This document shows positions 25,005 to 32,819 of a stretch of DNA of 51,137 nt, piece by piece. Position numbers and translations under genes: made by a program. The notes beneath the pieces are model-generated. The model was not told the DNA's origin. It worked only from the letters and a program-made list of their open reading frames with translations, and did not search any database. The stretch lies in the NCBI GenBank assembly GCA_016869835.1, contig VGDH01000005.1:1-51137 (forward strand), read 5' to 3'. Positions within the stretch are counted from its first letter, which is position 1. Each line of letters begins with the position of its first letter. Source of the DNA: Alphaproteobacteria bacterium (lineage in GTDB: Bacteria > Pseudomonadota > Alphaproteobacteria > Rhodobacterales > Rhodobacteraceae).

Positions 25005-25709
25005 ATGACACTTGCCGAAAAAGCCTATGACGCCCTGCGCCGCGACATCGTCTCGGGCGCATTGAAGCCCGGCGCACCTTTGCGGATGGCGCAGCTTTCG
25101 GATCGTTATGGCATGGGCTTTTCGCCCCTGCGTGAGGCGTTGAACCGGTTGCAGGCAGAGCGGCTGGTGACCTCGGTCGCGCTCAAGGGGTTTTCGGTGG
25201 CGCCCCTGTCGATGGCCGAGATGTGGGATGCCAAGAACACCCGCATCCTGATCGAATCCCGCGCGCTGCGGCTGTCGATTGAACAGGGCGGCGACGAGTG
25301 GGAAGCGGGGATCGTCGGCAGCTTGCATGCGCTTTTGCTGCAAGCGGTGCGCGGCACGGCATCTGAAGCCGACGCCCGCGCGCTGGAGGCCCGCCACCAC
25401 GCCTTTCACCACGCGCTGTTGTCGGCCTGCGGGTCGGGCTGGCTGATGGACTTCTTCCAGCGGCTTTATGTGGAAAGTGAACGCTACCGCCACCCGATGC
25501 TGGCGCCCCGGCCCGGAGAACCCGCCCGGGACGTGCAGGCCGAACATGAGGCATTGGCAAAGGCAACGCTGGCGCGCGATGCCGATCTGGCCTGCGCGCT
25601 TTTGGCCGATCATTACCGCCGCACGGCCCAGTGGGTTGAGCGGATGATGACGCGCCCTGGCCAGCAAGCAGACCCGGTCGGCGAACCGATTGCCGGGTCG
25701 GTGGATTGA
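25005..25709 (+). CDS. GntR-family regulator (FCD type)
   Basis: A 234-residue GntR/FadR-type transcription factor. The winged helix-turn-helix is at the front (LAEKAYDALRRDIVSGALKP, SDRYGMGFSPLREALNRLQAE), and the FCD effector domain follows with the metal-binding pattern EARHHAFHHALLSACGS and a later AEHEALAKATLARD. ATG 25005 is chosen as it gives a standard FadR-like N terminus; GTG 24984 is possible. It is divergent from the bicupin operon with a palindromic site between them. FCD regulators usually answer to small organic acids, so a pathway intermediate is a reasonable effector. Confidence 0.9.
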   Translation: MTLAEKAYDALRRDIVSGALKPGAPLRMAQLSDRYGMGFSPLREALNRLQAERLVTSVALKGFSVAPLSMAEMWDAKNTRILIESRALRLSIEQGGDEWEAGIVGSLHALLLQAVRGTASEADARALEARHHAFHHALLSACGSGWLMDFFQRLYVESERYRHPMLAPRPGEPARDVQAEHEALAKATLARDADLACALLADHYRRTAQWVERMMTRPGQQADPVGEPIAGSVD

Positions 25710-25740
25710 TCTTGACCGCTCTCGACCCTAAGCTGACCGC

Positions 25741-26208
25741 ATGATCACGCAGAAGATGAAATATGCGCTCAAGGCGCTGTTGGTGCTGGCGGATGAGGCC
25801 GCCCGCCCGGCGCCCGAGGGGCTGACGATTGAAGAAATCGCGCGGCGTGCCGGGACGCCCAAGCGGTTCCTGGAACATATTCTGCTGGAACTGCGCAATG
25901 CGGGCGTGATCCGGTCAACGCGGGGGCGGCTTGGCGGCTATTCCTTGCTGAAGAAGCCTGCCGATGTGTCGATCCCGGATCTTTTGCGCACCATCGACGG
26001 GCCGATTGCCCCCCTGCCCTGCCTCTCGCGCAGCGCCTATCAGCGCTGCGAGGATTGCGCCGATGAGGCAAGCTGCCGGATCCGCAAGGTCTTTGCCGAA
26101 GTGTTCTGGTCCTATCTGGTGATCATTGAATCGCTGACGTTGCAGGACATGCTGCAAGCGGGATCGGCAGACCTGCTGGGGCTTGGGACAGCGGGCGTGA
26201 CCGGCTGA
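25741..26208 (+). CDS. Rrf2-family regulator with cysteine cluster
   Basis: A 155-residue Rrf2-type DNA-binding protein. The winged helix spans residues 1-65 (MKYALKALLVLADEA, IARRAGTPKRFLEHILLELR, STRGRLGGY). Cysteines fall in PCLSRSAYQRCEDCADEASC near residue 95-112. Rrf2 members such as IscR and NsrR use a three-cysteine set here to hold an iron-sulfur cluster, so redox, iron or nitric-oxide sensing is plausible. It starts 31 bases after the gntR stop and points the same way as the PHA synthase gene 250 bases on (26209-26459 shows no other gene). The target is unknown. Confidence 0.88.
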   Translation: MITQKMKYALKALLVLADEAARPAPEGLTIEEIARRAGTPKRFLEHILLELRNAGVIRSTRGRLGGYSLLKKPADVSIPDLLRTIDGPIAPLPCLSRSAYQRCEDCADEASCRIRKVFAEVFWSYLVIIESLTLQDMLQAGSADLLGLGTAGVTG

Positions 26209-26459
26209 GCGCTGAGCGCTGCCAGGACCGTAGGACCCCAGGTCACCTGTGAAAGCCCCTGGCCTTGCCCTGCGCCATCCTGCACCGGCCATGACAGCCG
26301 TCAACGACAGGGCGGGCGATTTGGCACCAGCATGGGCTCAACGGGCATCGGGGCACGGACTGCCAGGATCGGTTTTCGGCCTGTTGCGCTGGGGCTGTTG
26401 CGCCCGCACGCCACCCTCGGGTCGCCCTGGGCGTGCCCCATCCGGAAGGCCTGAGACCC

Positions 26460-28355
26460 ATGCAGCCAAAGCCCCCATCGCTTGTTTCGCTTGCCGCCCA
26501 GGCGCGCGGCCCAAAGGCCGCCTCTGCGCCAGAGGTAGAAGCTGTGCGCGCGCCAGAGGTGCCGGACGCCGGGCTTTCGGCGGTGGTCGCGCCCCCGCCG
26601 ACCGAGGGGCCGCCTGCAGCAAGGGCCGAGGCCGGGTTGCACCCGCATGCCGCGCTTGACCGGACCATTCAGGCAAGCCTTGCACAATTGACCGGAGGGC
26701 TGTCGCCCCATGCCATGCTGGATGCCTGAACCGATTGGGCCCTGCATCTGGCGCGCGCACCGGGTCGGCAGATCGAGCTTTTCGAACGTGCACAAGTCAA
26801 TGCGCTGGAACTGGCGCAATATGCCCAGACCAAGGCCCTTGGGCTGAGCCCCGACAAGCCCTTTGCGCCCGGGCCGCATGATCCGCGCTGGTCGCATCCG
26901 GGCTGGGACCGCGCGCCCTTTGCCCTGTGGCAGCAAGGATTTCTTGCCGTGCAGGACTGGTGGCGGGTCGCGACCGAGCCGCTGCCGGGCCTGCGCAAAC
27001 CCAACGCGCGCCGCACCGGTTTCATGATGCGCCATTGGCTGGATACGGTGTCGCCGTCAAACTTCCCGCTGTCGAAGCCCGAAATCCTGGGCCGGATCGC
27101 GGCAACGGGCGGGCGCAACCTGATCGAGGGGGCGGTGCATTTCATGGATGACGCCCGCCACATCATGGCACGCGAACACCGCCCGGTGCCGCCGGGCTTT
27201 GCCCTTGGCAAGGTGCTGGCCGCGACACCCGGCGCGGTGATCTATCGCAACCACCTGATGGAGCTGATCCAGCACGGTCCATCCACCGGCAGGGTCCGCC
27301 CCGAGCCGGTGCTGATCGTTCCGGCCTGGATCATGAAATACTACATCCTTGATCTGTCGCCCGAGAGCTCGCTGATCCGCTGGCTTGTGGCCCAGGGCCA
27401 TACGGTCTTTTGCATTTCGTGGCGCAACCCGACCGAGACCGAAGCGCATTGGTCTATGGAAGATTACCGCAAGGACGGGATCCTGCAGGCGCTCGCGGTC
27501 ATCAACACGCTGTTGCCCGGCGCCAAGGTGCATGCCAATGGCTATTGCCTTGGCGGCACGCTTTTGGCGATTGCGGCGGCGACCATGACGCGTGACGGCG
27601 ATGATCGGCTGGCCTCGAGCACGCTGATGGTGGCCCAGGTCGATTTCGCCGAGGCCGGAGAGTTGCTGCTGTTTCTTGATGAAAGCCAGGTCAGCTTTCT
27701 GGAGGACATGATGTGGGCCAAGGGTTTTCTGGACCGGCCACAGATGTCTGGCGCCTTTGCTGCAATCCGGTCAGAGGACCTGATCTGGTCGCGCGCCACA
27801 CGGCGGTATTTTCTGGGTGAGGCGCATTTGTCCACTGACATGACCGTCTGGGTCAATGACACCACGCGGATGCCGGCGCGAATGCATGCGGAATACCTGC
27901 GCGGGGTGTTCTTGGAAAACCGCATCTCGGCGGGCCGCTTTGCGGTCGAGGGACGGGTGATCGCGCTGAAGGATATCGAGGTGCCGATGTTCGTGGTGGC
28001 AACCGAGACCGACCACATCGCGCCCTGGCGCTCGGTTTACAAGACGGCGCTCTTCACCGGCTACGACCTGACCTTCGTGCTGACCAAGGCCGGGCATAAC
28101 GGCGGCATCCTGTCGCCGCCCGACCACCCCGACCGACATTACCGCCTGGGCCATCGCCCGGCGGGCGGGCATTACATCGACCCCGATGGATGGCTCTTGC
28201 GCCATAGGCGACAGGAGGGGTCATGGTGGCCGGAGTGGCAGGTCTGGCTTGCGCGCTTGAGCAGCGCGCCGGTTGCCCCACCGCCGATGGGTGCCCCGGA
28301 CCGCGCGTTGCCGGTCCTCACGGCCGCACCGGGCAGCTATGTGCTGCAAGCCTAA
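26460..28355 (+). pseudogene. phaC: Class I poly(3-hydroxyalkanoate) synthase with in-frame TGA
   Basis: The frame from ATG 26460 to 28355 spells a class I PHA synthase, the enzyme polymerising hydroxyacyl-CoA on storage granules. At codon 90 (26727-26729) it reads TGA: the text before is LAQLTGGLSPHAMLDA and after it TDWALHLARAPGRQIELFER, a continuous family-like sequence. One base change (TGG to TGA) explains it. Downstream everything is intact: lipase-like box NGYCLGGTLL with the catalytic Cys, TETDHIAPW Asp and AGHNGGI His. The next in-frame start is GTG 26949, beyond conserved N-terminal sequence. The N-terminal 60 residues are an Ala/Pro-rich variable stretch. Readthrough or a sequencing error are the alternatives. 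Confidence 0.85.
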
Positions 28356-28386
28356 GCGCGACGGCGGAATGGGGGGAGGAAGAAAG

Positions 28387-28463
28387 TGGTGGCGAGGGGG
28401 GGACTCGAACCCCCGACCCCATGATTATGAGTCATGTGCTCTAACCAGCTGAGCTACCTAGCC
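28387..28463 (-). tRNA. tRNA-Met(CAT), elongator type
   Basis: On the minus strand it reads GGCTAGGTAGCTCAGC at the 5' end, D-arm GCTC/GAGC, an anticodon arm CATGA-CTCATAA-TCATG with anticodon CAT, a T-arm GGGGG-TTCGAGT-CCCCC and an encoded CCA (28387-28389, reverse complement TGG), with discriminator A. The body matches elongator methionine tRNA rather than initiator or tRNA-Ile2. The acceptor arms GGCTAGG and CCTCGCC leave a U4-C69 mismatch. The 218 bases to the hydantoinase stop hold a repeat copy and no gene. Confidence 0.9.
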
Positions 28464-28557
28464 ACTGGCGCGGGGGATAAGGCCGGGCGGCAGGGGCGTC
28501 AAGGGGGAAATGCCGGTTTGGCGCGGGTTTCCTGTGGCAGGCCACGGGGGTTTCACA

Positions 28558-28594
28558 CCCCCGGACCTCCGTGGGGTATTTGGGCCAAGATGAA
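28558..28594 (+). repeat. Intergenic repeat, copy 2
   Basis: CCCCCGGACC, then TATT, then GCCAAGATGAA at the same spacing as in the copy at 22752-22788, over 37 bp. It lies between tRNA-Met and the hydantoinase A gene, preceded by a CCACGGGGG/ CCCCCGG-type inverted stretch that may form a hairpin. Confidence 0.55.
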
Positions 28595-28681
28595 CCCGGA
28601 GATGGGACGGCGTGCAGAGGGTTATTGGGCACGGCCTTTTGATTTGCCCGGCGCGCGGTGGTGGCCCGGGCTGGGTCGGTT

Positions 28682-30685
28682 TCAGCCGTGCGCGACGCGG
28701 GGGCGGCCGGCGGCGGTGACCGAAACCGATGCCTCGACGAACATCTTGCGTCCTTCGATATCCACCTCGCGCAGATCGCGGTGGGGTGTGATGTGCAGGT
28801 CCTCGGCACCGGCCGCGCGGGCGCGGCTTTCGGCCTCGGCCCGCAGGGCGGCTTCGAGGGCGTCGAGGGCTTCGGTCGGGGTGGCAAAGGTGGCGAGACC
28901 CTCGGGCATATGGGCGACATAGCGGCCTTCGGCCGGTGATGTGACGATGCCGGTCACCTTTTGCGACACCTGTCCCACCACCGCGCCGATGGCGTTGGCC
29001 ACCCCGGCATGTTCGGGAAGGATCATCTCGCAGCCCAGCGCGGCGCCCACCGCGCCATAGTAGGAGGGGGCCGAGGCGCCAAGCCCGATCACCGGGACCC
29101 CAAGCCGGGCGCTGAGCTCGACCACGCCCCGGTGGTTCTTCAGCGCCGCCGTCATCAGCGGATGACGTGCCAAGACTTCGGAGGGCTGGCCGTCAAAGGC
29201 GGCGTCCTCGTCGAAGGCGGCTTCAAGGAGGCAGTCGACGGTCTGGGCGGTCAGCTGGTCGATGATGGCCTGGGCCAGCGGTTCGGGACCGGTGGCAAAG
29301 CGTTCGCCCGCCCCGTTGCGCCGCCGCGCCAAGAGCGTCAGCGCCTTTTGCGCAGCACTTTGGTCCCAACTGTCCAGCCTGCCCATGACATGGCTTGCAT
29401 CCGAGGGCGTCACCCCGGAGATCATCACCAGGCCCCGTGCCACCAGACGTTCCAAAGCGGCCACTTCGATGCGGCTGGTCAGCGCGGCCGCCATGGGCAT
29501 GGCTTGGGTGATGCGCGCCAGAACCGTTGCTTCGCGGGCGTTCAGCCCTCCGGCATTGCCGCCTATGGGCACCACAAAACGACCGTCGAACTCGCCTGCT
29601 GTCTCGGTTGAAAGGGCGCGGTCCAGCGTGGCATGCACTATCTCGCCATAATCGACTGCGAGAAGGGAGACCGGCATCAACCGCCGAGGCCCGAGGCGCA
29701 GGCCCCCAAGGAGGCCTTCGGTTTTCAGATGCACCTCGCTGTCGCCGCCAAGGCCGGTGGTGCGCATCGCCACCGCCTCGACCATGGTGCGAAAGCCGCC
29801 GACGCGCGCGCCGGCCGGGTCGATCTCGGGCAGGCCACCGCGCAAGAGCGCCACATCTGTCGTGGTGCCACCGATGTCGCTGACCAGCGCATCGGGCGCC
29901 CCGGTCAGCCAGCGCGCGCCGACGATGGAGGCGGCGGGGCCGGAAAGAATGGTCTCGATGGGCCGTTCGCGCACCATGGCGGCCGAGATCAGCGCCCCGT
30001 CACCGCGCACCACCATCAGCGGCGCAGCAATGCCCACTTGGTCAAGGTGCCGCTCACAAGCTGTCACAAGGCGGTCGATCATGCCGATCAGCCGGGCATT
30101 GAGCACCGCCGTCAGGGCGCGTTTGGGGCCGTTGAGATTGGCGGATAGCTCATGACTGCAGGTCACCGGACGGCCGGTCACGCAGCGGATCGCGTCGCGC
30201 GCAGCGACCTCATGGGCCGGGTTGCGGGTGGCAAAGCGCGCCGCCACGGCAAAGCCCATTACGCTGTCGCGCAATTCCAGAAGTTGCGGCTCAAGCCCGG
30301 CGATGTCGAGGCTCGCCGCCTCGGTTCCCGCATGGGTGTGGCCGCCATCCAGCAAGATAACCGGATCGCCCTTCAAGGCCTCGACCAGCCCGCCGCGTTC
30401 CAGGTCACCGGCATCAAAACCGATAAAGACCAGCGCGACGCGCCCGCCCTGCCCTTCGACCAGCGCATTGGTGGCAAGCGTGGTGGAAAGGGACACCAGC
30501 GCCACATCGCGGGCCGCGATGCCCGCCCCTTCAATCGCCGCATCCACCGCCCGACCGATGCCAAGCGCAAGGTCCTGCCGGGTGGTCAACGACTTGGCCT
30601 TGGCGATAACCTTGTCGGCGGCCTCATCGACGATCACGGCATCCGTATAGGTGCCGCCGGTATCAACGCCGAGAAAATAGGCCAT
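28682..30685 (-). CDS. Hydantoinase/oxoprolinase family protein (HyuA-like)
   Basis: A 667-residue ATP-dependent hydantoinase/5-oxoprolinase A-type protein. The N terminus has the ASKHA ATP-binding start FLGVDTGGTYTDAVIVDE and the family block LSTTLATNALVEGQGGRVAL. A second phosphate-binding block VSDIGGTTTDVALLRGG lies near residue 270, followed by FRTMVEAVAMRTTGLGGDSE. Related enzymes open cyclic amides (hydantoins, 5-oxoproline) or carboxylate ketones with ATP. The usual B-type partner (HyuB) is not adjacent, so it may act alone or with a distant subunit. The MFS gene lies 94 bases upstream on the same strand. Confidence 0.85.
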   Translation of the reverse strand: MAYFLGVDTGGTYTDAVIVDEAADKVIAKAKSLTTRQDLALGIGRAVDAAIEGAGIAARDVALVSLSTTLATNALVEGQGGRVALVFIGFDAGDLERGGLVEALKGDPVILLDGGHTHAGTEAASLDIAGLEPQLLELRDSVMGFAVAARFATRNPAHEVAARDAIRCVTGRPVTCSHELSANLNGPKRALTAVLNARLIGMIDRLVTACERHLDQVGIAAPLMVVRGDGALISAAMVRERPIETILSGPAASIVGARWLTGAPDALVSDIGGTTTDVALLRGGLPEIDPAGARVGGFRTMVEAVAMRTTGLGGDSEVHLKTEGLLGGLRLGPRRLMPVSLLAVDYGEIVHATLDRALSTETAGEFDGRFVVPIGGNAGGLNAREATVLARITQAMPMAAALTSRIEVAALERLVARGLVMISGVTPSDASHVMGRLDSWDQSAAQKALTLLARRRNGAGERFATGPEPLAQAIIDQLTAQTVDCLLEAAFDEDAAFDGQPSEVLARHPLMTAALKNHRGVVELSARLGVPVIGLGASAPSYYGAVGAALGCEMILPEHAGVANAIGAVVGQVSQKVTGIVTSPAEGRYVAHMPEGLATFATPTEALDALEAALRAEAESRARAAGAEDLHITPHRDLREVDIEGRKMFVEASVSVTAAGRPRVAHG

Positions 30686-30779
30686 GGTCTTGAACTCCTG
30701 TCGCGCCCGGCTGAGTTAGCGCGGCGGCGACCAAAGGTCACCCTGTTGCGCGACATTTTCTGTGTCTCGCCCGACGCGC

Positions 30780-31922
30780 CTAGCCGCGCCGGGCCATGAT
30801 CCGGGCGAGAAGCGGCACGAATAGCAAGATCACGGCGGCAAAGACAAAGGCATAGCGCAGGCCAAGACTGCCCGCGATAAAGCCGAAACCGGGTGGGCCA
30901 ATGAAATAGCCCAGGTAGCCAAAAAGCGTGGCGCGGGCCACGGCGCGGGCGCGGGCCTCGGGGGCGGCATGGCTGCCCACCAGCGAAAAGGCGGTTGGCG
31001 CAATGACGGATGATCCGATGCCCATGACGATGAACCCGGCATAGGCCATCCACGGCGCCGTAGCGGCCGCCACGGCAAAGGCACCCGCCGCCGAAATCAC
31101 CGCCCCCGCCGTCAAAAGCAGAACCGGCGCCACCCGCCCGGCGATCCCCTGCCCGACAAGCCGCGCGACCCCCATGGTCAGCGCCAGTGTCGCAGGCCCC
31201 ATCGCCCCATGGGCGGGCGAGCCGCCCAAGGTTTGTTCGATATGCAGGGCAGACCAGTTTTCGGCCGCGTTTTCTGTCAGGAAGGCGATGAACACCATCG
31301 CCCCGCCAATGACCGGCACCCAGCCCAATCCGCGGCCCGGACCCGACTTCGGCCGCGCCAACCCTTCGATGCGGCCATCTCGTTCGATCGTCATCAGGGC
31401 CATCAGCGCCGCCATGGCGGCCATGGTGCCCAAGACCCAGGCCGGCGACCAGCCAGCCTGGCGCATCAACCCGGTGCCGATCGAACCGCCCGCATAGCCA
31501 AAGGAATAGGCGGCATGGGCGAGGTTCATCAGGTGCAGCCCGCGCGCGGCCTCCATCGCGGCAACGCGGGCGTTCATCAAGACATCGGTCAGGCCGGTGC
31601 CAAAGCCCGCCGCCATCATGGCCAGCGGGAACATCCAGATCACGCTGGCCTGACCGGGCAGGAAGAAACCAACGCACATCAGAAGCGTGGCCACCGGCAG
31701 CGCGATGCGGCCAAAGGCCAGCCCGGCCGCCGGTGCGATCAGCATCGCCGTCACCGCTGCGGCCGGGGTCATGAACATCAAAAGGCCCATCTGCGCCTCG
31801 TCCACCCCCAGCATCGCCTTGAGATCGGGCAAGGCGGCGGCAAAGCTGCCCCACAGGATGCCCATGGCGGCAAAGGCGGCCACGGCTGGGCGCGAGACGG
31901 CCAGTAGGGAGAGGAAGGACAT
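30780..31922 (-). CDS. MFS transporter
   Basis: A 380-residue membrane protein with about twelve hydrophobic segments, arranged as two six-helix halves joined by a charged loop near residues 180-200 (ERDGRIEGLARPKSGPGRG). Its features fit the major facilitator superfamily, in the YbjJ/fucose-permease-like group with no clear sugar motif. The N terminus MSFLSLLAVSRPAVAAFAAM begins directly in the first helix. It may be co-transcribed with the hydantoinase gene 94 bases downstream, which would suggest uptake or export of a cyclic amide or related compound. Substrate unknown. Confidence 0.85.
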   Translation of the reverse strand: MSFLSLLAVSRPAVAAFAAMGILWGSFAAALPDLKAMLGVDEAQMGLLMFMTPAAAVTAMLIAPAAGLAFGRIALPVATLLMCVGFFLPGQASVIWMFPLAMMAAGFGTGLTDVLMNARVAAMEAARGLHLMNLAHAAYSFGYAGGSIGTGLMRQAGWSPAWVLGTMAAMAALMALMTIERDGRIEGLARPKSGPGRGLGWVPVIGGAMVFIAFLTENAAENWSALHIEQTLGGSPAHGAMGPATLALTMGVARLVGQGIAGRVAPVLLLTAGAVISAAGAFAVAAATAPWMAYAGFIVMGIGSSVIAPTAFSLVGSHAAPEARARAVARATLFGYLGYFIGPPGFGFIAGSLGLRYAFVFAAVILLFVPLLARIMARRG

Positions 31923-32152
31923 TTAGGGCTCGTCTGATATGGGCAGTTTGACGGGATCTGCCCGCGTCTTGATCTTCCTGCTATCTTGGCACAAGCGATG
32001 CAGCCCGTCTTTCGCCGACACGGCAAGCCGTGACCGCGCCGCTTTTGGGCGTTTCTCTGCTTTTGCGCTTTCCCTTCGACTGATTCCCCGCTATAGGCCC
32101 CCGGTCGCGCCATGCACCCTTGGAGGATGGCGGACTTATCAAGGAGAAAACC

Positions 32153-32746
32153 ATGGCTCGTGAAGCTAAAGATTTCATCGCCGCGGTACGGACGGGGACA
32201 GGCAAGGGGGCCGCTCGTCAAGCTCGTCGTGAGGGCAACGTACCCGCAATCGTTTATGGCGACGGCAAAGACCCGGTCGCTTTGAACATCAACTACAACT
32301 ACCTGCTCAAGCGCCTCAAGCAGGGCCGCTTCCTGCAGTCGCTCCTGAACCTCAAGGTCGAGGGTCATGAGGACGTACATGTCGTCTGCCGCGGTGTTCA
32401 GCGCGATGTGGTCAAGGATCTGCCGACCCATGTCGACTTCCTGCGCATCCATGACGATTCGAAGATCGAGCTGTTCATTCATGTCGAGTTCGTGAACCAC
32501 GAAGCCTCGCCCGGTCTGAAGCGTGGCGGCACCCTGACCGTCGTGCGTTCGGAAGTGGAACTGGAAGTCACCGCAGGTGACATTCCCGACCACATCACCG
32601 TGGACCTGACCGGCAAGCAGATTGGCGATGTGATCCACATCAATGACATCCCGCTGCCCGCTGGCGCCAAGCCGACGATCGCGCGGAACTTTGTCGTGGC
32701 CAATATCGCGGCGCCTTCGGGCCTTGCGGCTTCGGGCGACGAATAA
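32153..32746 (+). CDS. rplY: Ribosomal protein bL25 (Ctc form)
   Basis: A 197-residue L25/general stress protein Ctc that binds 5S rRNA. The N-terminal L25 domain starts [20 protein letters not shown] and contains [17 protein letters not shown]. The C-terminal TL5-like beta domain follows from about residue 95 ([20 protein letters not shown]) and ends with a short tail. The ATG at 32153 has AAGGAG eight bases upstream. The 230-bp region before it (31923-32152), shared with the start of the divergent MFS gene, shows no other gene. The peptidyl-tRNA hydrolase gene often found next to it is absent here. Confidence 0.95.
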   Translation: MAREAKDFIAAVRTGTGKGAARQARREGNVPAIVYGDGKDPVALNINYNYLLKRLKQGRFLQSLLNLKVEGHEDVHVVCRGVQRDVVKDLPTHVDFLRIHDDSKIELFIHVEFVNHEASPGLKRGGTLTVVRSEVELEVTAGDIPDHITVDLTGKQIGDVIHINDIPLPAGAKPTIARNFVVANIAAPSGLAASGDE

Positions 32747-32770
32747 TCCCCTCATCGCATGGTGATGGAA

Positions 32771-32800
32771 AAGACGCGGCAGGATATCCTGCCGCGTCTT
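32771..32800. terminator. Perfect palindromic terminator between rplY and the dehydrogenase gene
   Basis: A 30-bp perfect palindrome with arms AAGACGCGGCAGGAT and ATCCTGCCGCGTCTT. T-rich sequence follows on both sides (TTTGATTTT on plus, CTTTTCC on minus), so it can end both convergent transcripts. Confidence 0.85.
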
Positions 32801-32819
32801 TGATTTTGGGCAGGCCGGA

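Noticed and set aside
26727-26729. TGA in phaC as a selenocysteine codon
   Set aside because: No family member has Cys or Sec at this point, the position is far from the active site, and no selenocysteine insertion hairpin is apparent after it. A nonsense change is simpler.
32771-32800. Perfect 30-bp palindrome as a dimer or recombination site
   Set aside because: It lies between two convergent stops with T-rich flanks on both strands, so a bidirectional terminator explains it.
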